From the NCBI GenBank assembly GCA_038030265.1, contig CM075939.1:18271253-18335252 (forward strand): a DNA stretch of 64,000 nucleotides, written 5' to 3'. The notes below the pieces were generated by a model, which made no database searches, had not been told where the DNA came from, and worked only from the letters and a program-made list of their open reading frames with translations. The position numbers and the translations under genes were made by a program. Numbering within the stretch: the stretch's first letter is position 1; the number at the start of each line of letters is the position of its first letter. Below are positions 1-11,178 of the stretch, in pieces. The stretch comes from Corythucha ciliata. Lineage: Eukaryota; Arthropoda; Insecta; Hemiptera; Tingidae.

Positions 1-81
1 AATCAACCAAATTTAAAAATTTCAAAAATCAAATTTTACCGACCAGACCGAGTATTATAAAGAGATTTTGCAACCTGCTCC

Positions 82-190
82 CTTATTCTGCAACTCTTAA
101 CGCGTGCGTTAGCCAAATAAACGATGTGAATTATTGAAATAAATCAGTTGAGAAATTTCGCTTACGCACGCGTTAAGAGTTACAGAATAG
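82..190. repeat. Hairpin MITE, family 1, copy 1
   Basis: Inverted arms at 82-113 and 160-190 carry the same sequence around ACTCTTAACGCGTGCGT in opposite orientation, enclosing about 46 bp. A second copy lies at 11179-11283, which shows this is a dispersed element and not a chance palindrome. There is no coding capacity and the target duplication is not clear. Confidence 0.75.
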
Positions 191-630
191 TAGCTCTATT
201 CGTTTGTCATCCGGAGCTGCACTAACAGCACTGAAAGTACTAACCTTTTGTCATTTTCCCCCTGTTATTCCACATGATAACCCGAGAGGTTACAAAATCT
301 CGTGCTGCTCGGAGTAGTCCGGGACTGTCAAACGAACGGAGCTAGTGGGGTGACGTTAACGCTAAAGTTAATTTTTGTATACGCGTTGCTAACCCGTAGT
401 AAGCATTCGTTGGTTGAAATGTGTATATAGCGTTAACGTTAGCGTTGTAGCGTAGCAGTTTTCAAAGTCTCTCTAATAACTCGGGAGAAAATCTTCCGAC
501 AGGCAGGTTCGGAGGGTCCGTGTGTGGATTACACACCTTGATTGATACATTGAGGGTGGACTAGAAACGCTCGATTAAACCGTTGGCGTGTAACGTGGTT
601 CCTCGGACCAACGATGTATAAAAGAACTGG
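191..630. other. Intergenic, no gene seen
   Basis: No coding signal is recognised. A short inverted pair (ACGTTAACGCT at 353-363 and its complement at 429-439) could form a small hairpin. Open frames here are short and without family resemblance. Confidence 0.5.
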
Positions 631-850
631 ATTGCTCATCACTGCTGATAAAGAATAGCCATCAAATAAGCTCCAAGTGGAGCTTAAAGTGGATGAGAGG
701 GGTGAAGTTTCAAAATAAATACGGGAAGAGAGTTGTGTTGCCATAACTACACAAGGAGAGGGACAGGGTAATTGTTTATCAGGGGACGACCTGCCCCCTC
801 CACGCCCCCCCCCCAGTCCGTTGTCAGCAATCCAGGTTTATATATCGTTG
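631..850. repeat. Direct repeat A, copy 1
   Basis: About 215 bp, from GCTCATCACTGCTGA to TTATATATCGTTG, recurs in the same orientation at 1968-2179 with a few substitutions and small indels (a poly-C expansion near 800 here). Short minus-strand open frames appear in both copies but look incidental. It is probably a copy of an unidentified dispersed element or part of a local duplication. Confidence 0.8.
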
Positions 851-1967
851 CCTCGAACCTTTGTTGTGGGGCTTGTTCAGGTTGTTTTTAACAGGGAGGT
901 TTTTTTTTTTACACAGTATTTAAAAAAGGAATTATTTATTGAGACGAAACTGAAGAAAAATAGGTTTGTTGCGGGGTACAGATGCTCGTATCGGTGGGCA
1001 CTCGGGTCCGCAGACCGACTTCGAATGAGACACGTGCTGCGAACACGATACACACAAAAATGCCCTTAGCAACAAGGAATGAATAGGAAAAAGAACTGCA
1101 CTCACCAGATAATTTCCTCCTGGGAAGCTCCGTTATCCGTCTTCCAGATGTTGGTCCGAAGAGGGGCGATTTTAGAGTGGCGGGTCGACTTCTGTGATAG
1201 GGAACGTGTGGATGTAGGGGGGGGGGGTTGAGTGGTGTGTGGTGTGTAGCCGATGCGCTCGGCTCGCTTTGTAGAAAGGGTGGTCGGCCGGAGTGTTTGG
1301 AGACGGCCGGCGCAGGGAGTGGGCTTGCTCGTGATTCCGATCGTGCGTTTCAGGGTGAGTCACTAAAGACGGGTGCAAGAAAGGTGGATGAGAGAGTGTG
1401 TGTGTGTTCGTATCCGCCTGAAGAGACGGTGAGACAAGACGTGTCTATGTAGGTGTATCACCACTACAACGAAAGAACGTCAACGTTGGGTCCAACTTGA
1501 AGATGTGGCAACGTGATGTATCCGTGTGTGAGTAAGACGGTTGCAGACGACTGGTGGCTCGTATCGAGACGACGGGTTGTGAAAGAAACCTTCGCACCTC
1601 TGAGACTTGGACTTGCACAAAGAAGAAAGCACAATTCGCGACTGAACACCCCACGACGAGTCACTCCCTGCCCCTTGAGTGAACGAAATTCACTGGTTTG
1701 ACTGGCTTTGCAAGAAAAAGACGGCAAGTTGAAGACTTACACGTCAACACAGAACTCTGCTTTAAGCTAGCCAAAAGTCAAACATACAAGAAGAAGTCTA
1801 AGAATGAATCGAATGAATGCTCTCCGGGAAAACCTGAGTTTTTATACCCTGGGATTTTCCCCCGTCTGTGGGCCTCCCTTCCTCTCATTCCTCATTGCTA
1901 GGGTTACTTTTAATAAACAGGCTTCATGTCTCATTCGAGGTATTATTATATTCCCACTTTAAACTAG
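851..1967. other. Spacer between direct repeats, no gene seen
   Basis: Contains a T run near 901, a G run near 1218 and several short overlapping open frames on both strands without recognisable domains. If the flanking repeats are LTR-like, this would be the internal part, but no gag or pol motif, primer site or polypurine tract is visible. Confidence 0.4.
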
Positions 1968-2179
1968 GTTGCTCATCACTGCTGAGAAAGTCTGCCATCA
2001 AATAAGCTCCAAGTGGAGTTTAAAGTGGATGAGAGGGGTGGAGTTTCAAAGTGAATACGGGAAGAGAGTTGTGTTGCCATAAGTACACAAGGAGAGGGAC
2101 AGGTACAGGGTAATTGTTTATCAGGGGACGACCTGCCCCCTCCAGTCCGCTGTGAGCAATCCAGGTTTATATATCGTTG
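1968..2179. repeat. Direct repeat A, copy 2
   Basis: Second copy of the repeat at 631-850, same strand, spaced about 1.34 kb. The sequence after its end (2180-2560) is not shared with the first copy. Confidence 0.8.
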
Positions 2180-2565
2180 AGAGAAGCTGGGCCACCACGC
2201 TACAGGCGCAATGCGTGGTAACTTGAAGCTGCGAATGTGTTCGGCACCAAAAAGTCGGTACAAAAAGCCACGAAATGAATTAGATTCGAACAGTCAGTCA
2301 TGATCCGTTGTGATTCTTGTTGGTGAGCCAAAACGTGAGAACCAATAGCTGACAAAAGCGTGAGCCACGGTGGCAAATCTGTTGACTACGAAGGCAATAT
2401 CGAAGTTGGCCGGCAGATTGTGGAGGCCCGACGATGTCGATGTGAAGAGAATCGAAGCGGGAACTTTTCTCCTGACTGATTAAAGCTGTTTATTACATAA
2501 TACATTATAAAACACATACAAGCTGCCTGTAAAAGAGTTTATGGGCCATGAATTGTTGATAAACG
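2180..2565. other. Intergenic, no gene seen
   Basis: No recognisable gene, RNA or repeat structure was found between the direct repeat and the Penelope-like relic. Confidence 0.4.
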
Positions 2566-3227
2566 GTTATTGATTAATTATTTGAGTATAACATTCTTTT
2601 ATTTTATTTAAATATGCCGACTAGTTTCGGGGTAAATGTACCCCATTTTCAAGGCATCCGTAGGTCGAAACAACTTAAAGGAGACATAACAACAATTAGT
2701 CCTAGTTCTCAAAAACAACCAACAAACAGCAAAATACTCACAACTCCCCATCACATGTCAGTAAACACACACGCCCAACAATCATGTTGATAGACAGGTA
2801 TCTAGGAAACTTGTCTCCTCACCTAACGCTCTAAACACAGCGATAATCATTCAAGATTGAGAGCCACTCTCCCTCAACCCATTCTCGTATCTGCTTTTCC
2901 CACCGCTTCTCTTACACATTGCTAAAACATTACAATACGGTTCTACGTTTTCCGTTGAACATTCTTTTATATCGTCTAAACCGTGTATCCTAGGAGAAAG
3001 CCCTCAAGAAGGAAGTTTTAGAGGATTTAATTATCTTTGAAAATTGTACAATTATAAACAAATTTATATTGAATAGGTCAAAAGTTATACGAGTTTTAAA
3101 AATGTTGGCCAATTTCAAATTTTTACGTTGAACTGCTTCCAATCCATTATTTTCTATAGACAATTCTCTACTGAAGCCTTCAACTGCAGACAATCAACAT
3201 GTTCAGTGTAGTTTCATGTACTGCTCT
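2566..3227 (-). mobile_element. Penelope-like element relic, minus copy, internally deleted
   Basis: On the minus strand this matches the plus-strand relic at 5053-6602 in two blocks. 2953-3227 corresponds to 5053-5340, and 2566-2948 corresponds to 6215-6602. The roughly 870 bp between these blocks in the plus copy, including its GIY-YIG domain, are absent here, so this copy has a clean internal deletion near 2950. Its 3' end carries the hammerhead-like motif at 2614-2657. The two relics face each other across 1.8 kb as a large inverted repeat. Assignment to Penelope rests on the sister copy. Confidence 0.7.
2614..2657 (-). ncRNA. Hammerhead-ribozyme-like motif A
   Basis: Read on the minus strand the order is AUGCC, UUGAAAA, U, helix II GGGGUA-CAUU-UACCCC, GAAA, CUAG, UC, GGCAU. 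AUGCC/GGCAU gives a 5-bp helix I. GAAAC..UAGUC fits the minimal helix III known from Penelope-like hammerheads. Against the consensus CUGANGA, position 3 is U and position 8 is A, which could still pair with each other. One extra U sits before helix II. Activity cannot be judged by reading. Confidence 0.45.
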
Positions 3228-3736
3228 TCCCCCTCATTCACGCAATGTTCATTCCTGTCTTTTTATCACTTCTCTGCCTTTTATCAGTTCATTTCAAGGG
3301 GTGAAGAGCCGTGGGAAAGTTGATTGGTGGAGGGGGGAATTCAATGAAGTGGGAGGGCTTGCGTAATCGAACAGTGGACCAACGCCGCATGAGGGTTACG
3401 TACCATAACTGTCTATAAAATTCCGATGATCTTACTACATGCCAGGAATTTCGTAATTTTACCATTCTTGTATTTCTAGTGGTGGTAAGGAGGGTTAGGT
3501 CTCGACAATGTGTGTTTAAGCGTTGCCAAGGGTTTAAACGACTTTGTATTCAAAATACCGAAAATTCTGATAGGAGTTTATGCTCCTAAGCTCAGCTTAG
3601 AGAACAGAACTTCAAGACCATGTGGTCGGCCCGGGCCTAAGTCCGAATTTCATGAATCATTTGAATTTTAACGAACGTCGCTGGTGAACGCTATAGGATT
3701 CACTGGTAAATGCTAAGATTTACCAGTCGTCGGCCT

Positions 3737-3828
3737 TTCACCGTATCAAATACGTATATTTATGTTATGCTCACGCTGAACAGCGCGTTTAGTAGGTATG
3801 TGAAAAGTCTGAACATATCAGATTAAAA
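3737..3828. repeat. Direct repeat B, copy 1
   Basis: About 92 bp starting TTCACCGTA and ending CATATCAGATTAAAA, repeated in the same orientation at 4057-4146 with clear divergence. Function unknown. Confidence 0.7.
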
Positions 3829-4056
3829 AGCAGTGAACCAATAAAATCGAGTCTCTCCACGCTCGTTGTCTTTATTCGATAAGTGCACTTTCAACGCCCC
3901 TGCGTCATCATCAGGGCACTAGAAATCCAGTACATATAGGTAAACGTCAGAAAATATTCTATTTACATCCCTAGGGCATTGTCTATTTAAAACTTTTAGG
4001 CCCATTTTCACCAACAAAATTGATCTCGTTTAAAGTTGATCGTAATTAGTTTTGCG

Positions 4057-4146
4057 TTCACCGTACCATTCATGTATATTTCTGTTCTGCTCACGCTGAA
4101 CGCAAATTTAGTAGGTATATGAAAAGTCTGTACATATCAGATTAAA
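4057..4146. repeat. Direct repeat B, copy 2
   Basis: Second copy of the repeat at 3737-3828, about 320 bp downstream. The core GCTCACGCTGAACG and GTAGGTAT.TGAAAAGTCTG segments are the best conserved. Confidence 0.7.
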
Positions 4147-5769
4147 ATTTAAATAATAAAACCACTCCACTTATGAGGGGAGGAAGATTTAAATCCGTTG
4201 TTCGTCCAGGTCACTAGTCTCTTGAGGCGATGGCACTAGAACTGTATCCGTGTCATCATCATCATCGTCCTTTTCCTGATCATCGTCAAGTGGCTCCTAT
4301 TGACGCAGCTCCCGTAGCAGCTTCGCAGATGTTGAAGCATGGCATCGATGCCTTCCTGCATCCACATTTTCTACTGCTGCGGTCGGTAATGCACCGACGA
4401 AATAATATAAGATTGAGTGCAGTGGAGCTGGTTGTTTGGTTTGAATGGGAACCAGGTAGTTGTTGCTGTTCTGTTTCCATCCACAGTCTTAGGGCTCAAT
4501 GCATTTCCAAAAAAAATTTGAGGCCGGAAACTGTGCTCCTGGGTAACTCCCTCGGTTAGTGGATGGAATTAAATGTTAGATTTAGTGTTCGACGCAGACT
4601 TTAGGAAGTATTAGAGACGATGGGTGTTGAGGGAGGTATCCATCTTGTTTACACCGTACCAGCTTAAAAATCACCTGTTTCCCATATTCCTGAGCTGGTA
4701 AAGCAGGAGTGTGCATTCTCACTCCAGGTGTTTTCCTTTCCGTACCTGTTTCTCAACTTGCCTATTGAGAAAAAGTGCCATTCTTGAAGTTTCACAACAG
4801 AAGTCCTCTTAACCGAGCGATGAGGGAAGTAGGGCAGGCAAATGACGCTAGTGAAGTGAATACTGCTAATGGTGTGGAGGTGGAAGGTGACCCCCGGAGT
4901 GTCCACTTCTCACTGTCACCAGACTCAGTGGTTCAGTGTTTAGTTCATTACTGAGGGCACGATTATGCTTAATGCTGCTCGCTCATCGTAAAAGACACCC
5001 AACCTCACAGAGACGCATCCGGATTTTAACAGGTATGCACATTGAGTGTTATGAGCAAGGTACATGAAACTGCACTGTACTACACATGTTGATCGGCTAC
5101 AGTTGAAAGCTTCAGGAGGAGGAAGAAAGTCTATCGAAAATAATGGATTGGGAACAGTTCAACCAAAAAAGTTGAAATTGGCCAACATTTTTAAAACTTG
5201 TATAACTTTTGACCTGTTCAATATAATTTTGTTTATGTTTGTATAATTTCCAAAGATAATTAAATCCTCTGAAACTTCCTTCCTGATGGCTTTCTCCTAG
5301 GATAAAAGGTTTAGACGATATAAATGAATGTTCAACGGGTAACGAGGAATTAAAATATTTTTCTTCGGACATTTTTACTTTTACGGGGCATGTGTTTGGA
5401 GAACGGTTAGGAATTAGTGAAGCATGTATATGACAAAAGTTTATGATATTTATTTCAGCTTTAATTGGTTATCATAAAAGTTTTGCCTGCGATGCTCCGC
5501 TTTCGAGATAGCAGTGAAAATTCGAAAAATGGTACCTTCTTTGTGCTCCCGCCACTCGGGCTCACCTCCTAGGAGTAAGGACTTTTAGTATGTTTACCTC
5601 CTAACTAGTCCAAACATGGTTCCTGAGTCAAACTTTCTGCTTTCGCTCATTCCATCTAGAATCATTCGTTGACTGGACTAATAACATTTTCCTTGTTTGA
5701 TTTTTAACCATGTTAACTTTCATGTGTTGAATTGAATAGTTCACTTAGGAATATTTTTCCTGTTTTTAA

Positions 5770-5904
5770 GGCCCGTTCACAAGCTCTATGTTTACGTTCT
5801 GTGGAGAGTATGCAACCAAACTAATTTATTCCCACGAAAAATGAAGCATTTTTATAGGTTGCATTGACACCACACAACACAAACATATAGCTTGTGAACG
5901 GGCC
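5770..5904. repeat. Hairpin MITE, family 2 (GGCCCGTTCACAAGCT), with TTTAA duplication
   Basis: Terminal inverted repeats GGCCCGTTCACAAGCT and its complement bound 135 bp. TTTAA flanks both ends (5765-5769 and 5905-5909), consistent with a target-site duplication. The insertion sits inside the Penelope relic immediately before its GIY-YIG domain and so is younger than it. Related copies are at 23241-23440 and 59698-59815 and again at about 62869-62986. The inner part shares an AAAAATGAAGCATTTT-like core among copies. Confidence 0.85.
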
Positions 5905-5907
5905 TTT

Positions 5908-6180
5908 AAAGATAAAGACAATATTACTAAAAAGAATAACGTAGTATATAAAATTGATTGTGGGGGGTGTGAAAATTGTTACATAGGGATGACTACGCAA
6001 AAGTTGAAAAATAAAATAGCATAACACATTTGAGATACTGAAAAAGGAAAAAATAATTCTGGGCTTAGTGAGCATCATAAAAAACGGGGCATATTTTTAA
6101 CTTTAAAGGCGTAAGTGTATTGGATCGGGAGAATAATTTTGAAAAATTGAGAGTTTTAGAAAAATTGCACATAAATATGG
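5908..6180 (+). pseudogene. GIY-YIG endonuclease domain of Penelope-like element, broken
   Basis: Plus-strand translation from about 5932 reads VYKIDCGGCENCYIGMT, which fits the family pattern VYxIxCxxCxxxYIGxT of the Penelope GIY-YIG nuclease. In a Penelope element this nuclease nicks the target for reverse transcription. Two stop codons follow within 15 codons (TAA and TGA). About 25 codons further, past a SEHHKKRG segment, the frame shifts by one base, after which DRENNF-EKLRVLEKLHIN continues the domain. The MITE lies directly upstream. The domain is therefore dead but recognisable. Confidence is high for the family and low for exact ends. Confidence 0.8.
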
Positions 6181-6519
6181 AGGGGGGGGGACTGTCAATT
6201 TCCAGTTGGATAGTGTGGGGGTAGAACCGTATTGTAATGTTTTAGCAATGTATAAGAGAAGCGGTGGGAAAAGCAGATACGAGAATGGGTTGAGGGAGAG
6301 TGGCTCCCAATTTTGAATGATTATCGCTGTGTTTAGAGCGTTAGGTGAGGAGACAAGTTTCCTAGATACCTCTCTATCAACAGGATTGTTGGGTGTGTGT
6401 GTTTATTTACATGTGACGGGGAGTTGTGAGTATTTTGCTGTTAGTTGGTTATTTTTGAGAACTGGGACTAATTGTTGTTATGTCTCCTTTAAGTTTTTTC
6501 AACCTACGGATGCCTTGAA

Positions 6520-6557
6520 AATGCCTTGAAAATTTACCCCGAAACTATTCGGCATAT
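6520..6557 (+). ncRNA. Degenerate hammerhead-like motif B
   Basis: Same position in the element as motif A. The left half of helix II has been lost and replaced by a duplicated ATGCCTTGAAAAT, while ACCCCGAAAC and GGCAT remain. CTAGTC is changed to CTATTC. It could not fold as motif A does. Confidence 0.5.
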
Positions 6558-6679
6558 TTAAATAAAATAAAAGGATGTTATACTCAAATAATTAATCAAT
6601 TACCTAAATCATTTAACATTCACGATATAATCAAAATTTTATTGATGAACGGTTGGTCCTCGAGGTTGTGGCGAAAATG

Positions 6680-7010
6680 GGGTACCCACATATCACTTTT
6701 CAGCGTTGACGAAGAGGCCGAGATCGAAGGATGAGAGAGGCGTTCGCCGGCGTCCTTGGGGAAAATGAGAATGACATCGATGCATGGAAAATAAAACTCC
6801 GTTCCAGAACTTCACCAATAAAACGTTGAAATGTTCGGTCAGCTTTTCGGGGGCCAAAGCTCACAAAGGGGAATTCGAACAAACGAAAGGGAGTCGTTAT
6901 CGTGGTCTTGGGGAAATTGTCAGACGGAACCAGATAGCGATCGGGCATTGTTCGAGCGTTCAAAGTGTGGTAATAGCCTCCGGTCGGCATCTTTCTTCGG
7001 AGTCGCATGT
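6680..7010 (-). pseudogene. Ty3/gypsy reverse transcriptase fragment
   Basis: The minus strand encodes LNARTMPDRYLVP followed directly by FPKTTITTPFRLFEFPF and GPRKADRTFQRFIGEVL. These are the gypsy RT blocks LNAxTxPDRYPxP, PKTAxTTPFGLFEF and FGLxNAxxTFQRFxDxVL. The segment that normally lies between the first two blocks, including the first catalytic Asp, is missing. After the last block a one-base shift leads to DVILIFPKDAGERLSH, resembling the DDxLxFSxxxxEHLxHL region. Several residues of the GL-x-NA block are changed. This is an old scrap without LTRs in view. Confidence 0.75.
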
Positions 7011-9321
7011 GAAGAGATGACGACCAGGAATCATCCGAACTTCGACCTGTTCCTGCTACTAGCACCGCTAAGTTTGGAATCGCCAATAGCGTATGCACCA
7101 GAGTAAAGGTACTACCTCGTACGCTTTAGCCCAACTTTAATGTAAGTTTGAAGTCAAGGGAAGGTAGCTTCTCGGAGGGAAACATGGTGGAAGAAATAGC
7201 ATGAAGATCCTACAAATTTTTAGAAGTGAGCCAAAAATATCCTCTGCTGGGCGGGGCCCACACCACCTGAATGCTGGGTGGTGGGCTACAAGTGTAAGAA
7301 GAAGGGATAAAAGATCAATTTTTATCACTCTAATATTTACTTCAGCTGATTTTTCTTGACGATAAACAGAATATTTTCGCGATGGCCTCAACCATAGAGA
7401 TAAAAATGAATGGAGAAAGCTTGGGCTTGAAATTTATTGACCGTAGTTATGGTGGGAGGTGCACCTTGTGAACCACAAAGTAACCTCAAGTCAAGTTGTT
7501 TTTTATTTACACATGTCCACTTTGAATTTCTAGTTTTGTTCTTTTTTCCTCTAGTCTAGTATCTAGAAATTGTCACTGTGAGTTTTCAGATTGTTTCACA
7601 GGGCATTAATAAAGTGAATAACCCACAACTAAACTCCGGAGAATCTTTATTTTAAACGGTCGACCATGCGCGAGTTGTTGGACTTCTTTTCCGGATATTT
7701 CAACGTGCGCAAGTAGCTCCAATCCTCTTCCGGGAATCACGACCGGGAAATCCGTCACTCATGTTTTTTGTGGAATACGTCATGTTTCTGAGTTCAAGAT
7801 AACTTGTTTTTTACTGATGTGTTGTTTATTTTTGGGTATGTTTCTTCAGGGGTCGATCCTCTGATAGCAAAGAGATATACAGGGCTAAGAAATCACGAAC
7901 GTTTATTTCACATAATAATCGCTCGCAAGCAAGAAACAAACTAATTCAGAAACATTATATGTCCCGGCACTGCGAATGAGAAGACAGCATGCGAGAACTG
8001 CATGAGTGAGGCGACTTTTGTTCAAATCCTTGTTCCGCACAAGAGACGGAGCGGCTCTTTTTGAACTCGTGACTGTCTCGCCCATGTAATATTTTTCCTA
8101 GTATGTTGATGGAACGCGATCAGGGCCACACTTGAAAACACGGCTACGTGCCACGAGCGATGACATTTACAATGAAATCGTATGAACATCAAGTCGTCCA
8201 CGCTTTGAAAATGAGAGTGTTGACGAGTTTGATTTAGTTTTTACCGAACAAATTCCCCGAAATACCCCTTGTTCATTCTAACTCGGGCTCTTTTTTTGTA
8301 ATTTTGCATTGATCTCAGGGGGGAGGAGAGCATTTTTGTTGATAACCGGAGATTGAAATTTCCCGCTTGAAAGTGACGTCACTACATTGTAAACAGAACT
8401 AGTGGTAAATGTATTCTCCGTTGTTATCAAGCGTTTCTAAATATATTAAACGTTATTTTGTGGATAGTTTTATACTTTAGTCTCTGTTCACAATGTTGTG
8501 ACGTCACATCCCTATTTCTTTATTTTTTCATTTTTCTGCATGGGAGTGGGGACAAAAACGTTTTAAGGTGTTTTTTCGTGATCATTTCATCCTAATACCT
8601 CATTTTCCACGCATTTTAATTTTTTTTTATTTTGCCGGAAAATGGTCCATTGTGAATTAATCGGGTTTCCTTTCCCGTTCCGTTCCAGTCAATTGTGAAC
8701 CGGTCTTGAGTTTTGCATACACGAAGACTTGAGTGGCACAAGAAAACGCGCAAGATGCAAACGACGGCTTCGTGTGTACACTCAAATGTCTAGCGATAAG
8801 TCTTATAAGACCTTGCGCCAGAAACGTCCGACACTTTTCAGAACTTATTCCTTGACCTTTTTCCCTGGCGCCATTTAACCGTTTAGAGGATTATTATAAG
8901 ACAGATAGCAGGCTGTTTTACACAATTAAGTCCCGTGTTGGTTTGTGTTTTTTTTTAGTCTTCTTTTTGCCGTGCAGAATTCAATTATTGTGGAGTGAGA
9001 GAGTATACATATAGTTTCCTAAAAGCTCCGCGCTTTTGTGATAGGGATAAGCTTGTGCCTTGTAGTATGCACAACAATTTTTAATCCACTACCTTCAAAA
9101 ACTCGCTAAGCCATGTACTGCACGAATGTATCGAACACAATTGAGGATAAAAATTACAAGAACGGTACCGAGAGTGCAAAAGACTTGATAAGCTTTAATA
9201 ATGTTTCATCCATTTCTTTAAGTATTTGATTCAATAGTTGTAGTAATTAGAATTGGGAATTGTTTTGCTGTCTTAGGCTAGTATTCATAGTCACCACTCA
9301 ACTAAACTGAATTAGGCACTT
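7011..9321. other. Intergenic, no gene seen
   Basis: No gene recognised. It contains the inverted repeat at 8371-8510. A short fragment (about 9281-9300, ATTCATAGTCACCACTCAAC) resembles the terminus of the Harbinger-type MITE at 18233-18369. Open frames of 60-84 codons here show no family features. Confidence 0.4.
8371..8510. repeat. Hairpin element with GTGACGTCAC arms
   Basis: The arm at 8371-8401 (AAGTGACGTCACTACATTGT) is repeated in inverted orientation at 8479-8510, with a few mismatches, around about 78 bp. It looks like a small MITE. No other copy was noticed in this window. Confidence 0.6.
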
Positions 9322-9765
9322 AGCTTTGGTTTCCTAGAAAAGCGGTGCCGTAATATTACGGTAGAAAATGTTCCTTTTAAATCAAACTATAGTTGCCTAG
9401 AGAGAGATAAACAGACAGCGGCACCGCTTCAATCGTGACGGTGGTGATGAACGTTTTTTCCTCGTAGCTCCAACTATTTGATAGTATTTTCTTTTAACAA
9501 CAGAATATAGAGTCGTTTTCGGACAGTATTAATTACAATTTCGTCACCATCCAGCGTCCAGGTATAGTTTTCACGCTCATTTTAAACAAAAAGCGTTCAC
9601 CGTCATAAGTCGTTGATGAACAGTTCATCACCGTCATGAACGGCCGTCTCATTCGAAGTGGTGCCGCTGTCTATTGACCGCTCTCTAGGCAACTACTGGT
9701 GTGATTTAAAAGGGGATTTTTTCTTCCGCTTTATTACGGCACCGCTTTTCTAGGAAACCAAAGCT
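9322..9765. repeat. Long-TIR MITE, AGCTTTGGTTTCCTAG family
   Basis: Terminal inverted repeats begin AGCTTTGGTTTCCTAGAAAA and continue through GCGGTGCCGTAAT. Further inverted similarity follows: CTCTCTAGGCAACT on one side and AGTTGCCTAGAGAG on the other, then GACAGCGGCACC. The paired arms extend roughly 130 bp from each end of a 444-bp element. An inner inverted pair around GATGAACGTT/GATGAACAGT is also visible. There is no transposase. The flanks are TTA-like but an exact duplication cannot be fixed. Confidence 0.8.
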
Positions 9766-10606
9766 TTAATCCTTCTTTTATCTTTTATGTTGAGGCAGGC
9801 CTTGTTCAAAAAAAGATGGAATAAACTAAACAAATATATATTATGTATGTTTAGCGTAATAAATAAAAAGCGAAACACCCTTCAAACACGAGGATCTTAC
9901 TTCAAAGTTCAAACTACTAGAATGACGTATTTTCCTGTCAGAAGCTGTTAAGAAAGCCTAAACTACGTGTGTACGTTCCCTCGACAAAAGTTGTGCCAAT
10001 TTAATGCCATCAGAACTTGCGCCAGTTCTTGTGCCTTTTTTCCTGACTCCGTGTGTACTGGGCTTTAAGGGGGAGTTGTGCGTGTGTTTCCTCGAACCCC
10101 CACCAATCATACCTCGCATACTTGGCGTTACGTAAATTATCGCCGTATTTTTGCAGCAATCCTGGATTTCAAGGTCTCTTTTAAATCTCAAAGAAATTCC
10201 GCTCACCCGTACGATCTTGCTTTTATATGGGATTTGGTCACGAGATCATGCAAGAACGACTTGTGACTTGAATTGTGTCTAAAGCTATCTATACACGCTC
10301 TGTTTAACTGTGTCGTTTGCCTGAGCTCAAAACTGTGTAAAAGCCAGTACAGTTATCTGGTGGGCCGCTACAATGATGAGTTTTCCCTTGATTTCTTCTT
10401 AGTTTCCCGTTAGACAACGATGGTCCGAAAAAGAAAAGCATCAATAATGCACTATGATTTAAATAAGCAGGACATTGTTGATTCACAATTCCGGCAAAAT
10501 TGCGAAATATCCAAAATATCCCTCAATGAGAGAGAGGAAGGGACTCTTTTTTCTTAATTTCGGTGATGGGTGACGTCCAGGTATACGAACCGACAAAACT
10601 GTGCGA

Positions 10607-10712
10607 TTAACTGGAGAAACTGAGCGGTCTGTCGGAGAAAAGTAGAAACTTTTGTACAGTTCAACGGCTGGTGTAAAAACCTGCGGGAACCGCTCAGTCT
10701 CCTCAGTTAATT
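10607..10712. repeat. Inverted repeat, GAGAAACTGAGCGGT arms
   Basis: The arm at 10607-10629 (ATTAACTGGAGAAACTGAGC) pairs with ACCGCTCAGTCTCCTCAGTTAAT at 10689-10711, spacing 59 bp. Two or three mismatches are seen. A small MITE or fold-back remnant. Confidence 0.55.
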
Positions 10713-11178
10713 GCTGAGACATGACGTCACGCGTGCGCAGGTAAACCTGATCTTGTGTGGGCCCCATAAAGCCTTGCTCACACGGAGCGATTTTGTATGC
10801 TCCGCGCTGTATACTCAGAGCGCTCTGATTGGTTGAAGCCCACAGCTTAGCTTTTTAAAGCTTGCATGTAAAGGCGACGGTGAGTGAGACAGGGAATGCA
10901 ATAGACGAGGACAAAAAAAGAAACAATTATGCACACCCTTTTTTGGCAGGAAGTCAAACATTGCTATTTTTATTATTAAAAAAATAGTTAGAATTGAATT
11001 TAATTATTGTTTAAAAACGTATCTCTCAATGGTGTGGTAATGGTGTGTTCTATCGGAAAAAATATTTTTGGAAAATGTGAAACTTCCTCGTTCAGATTTT
11101 GGCAATCTTGCTTTCTCAAAAAGGCAACATTGCAATCGAAACTAGTGCTGCCAAGGCGTTCAAGAATAGGCACCCAGT

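Larger units (their letters stand above)
3228..5052. other. Spacer between inverted Penelope relics, no gene seen
   Basis: No recognisable gene. It contains one pair of ~90-bp direct repeats, listed separately. The 109-residue plus-strand frame starting at 4230 has a biased His/Pro start but no family resemblance and no splice or promoter support, so it is not annotated as a gene. Confidence 0.45.
5053..6640 (+). mobile_element. Penelope-like element relic, plus copy
   Basis: Decayed 3' part of a Penelope-like retroelement. In order it holds a non-coding or unreadable 5' block shared with 2953-3227, a region without recognisable reverse transcriptase, a MITE inserted at 5770-5904, a broken GIY-YIG endonuclease domain at 5908-6180, a 3' UTR shared with the minus copy, and the degraded hammerhead-like terminus at about 6520-6557. 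Penelope-like elements encode a reverse transcriptase plus C-terminal GIY-YIG nuclease, and many carry hammerhead motifs in their ends. I could not identify the RT domain, so the element is 5' truncated or too diverged. Confidence 0.75.

Noticed and set aside
4230..4559. 109-codon frame with a His-rich start
   Set aside because: The His run comes from a CAT repeat; the rest has no family resemblance and overlaps an opposite frame of similar quality.
6784..7106. Plus-strand frames of 78 and 91 codons
   Set aside because: They are antisense shadows of the gypsy reverse transcriptase fragment on the minus strand.
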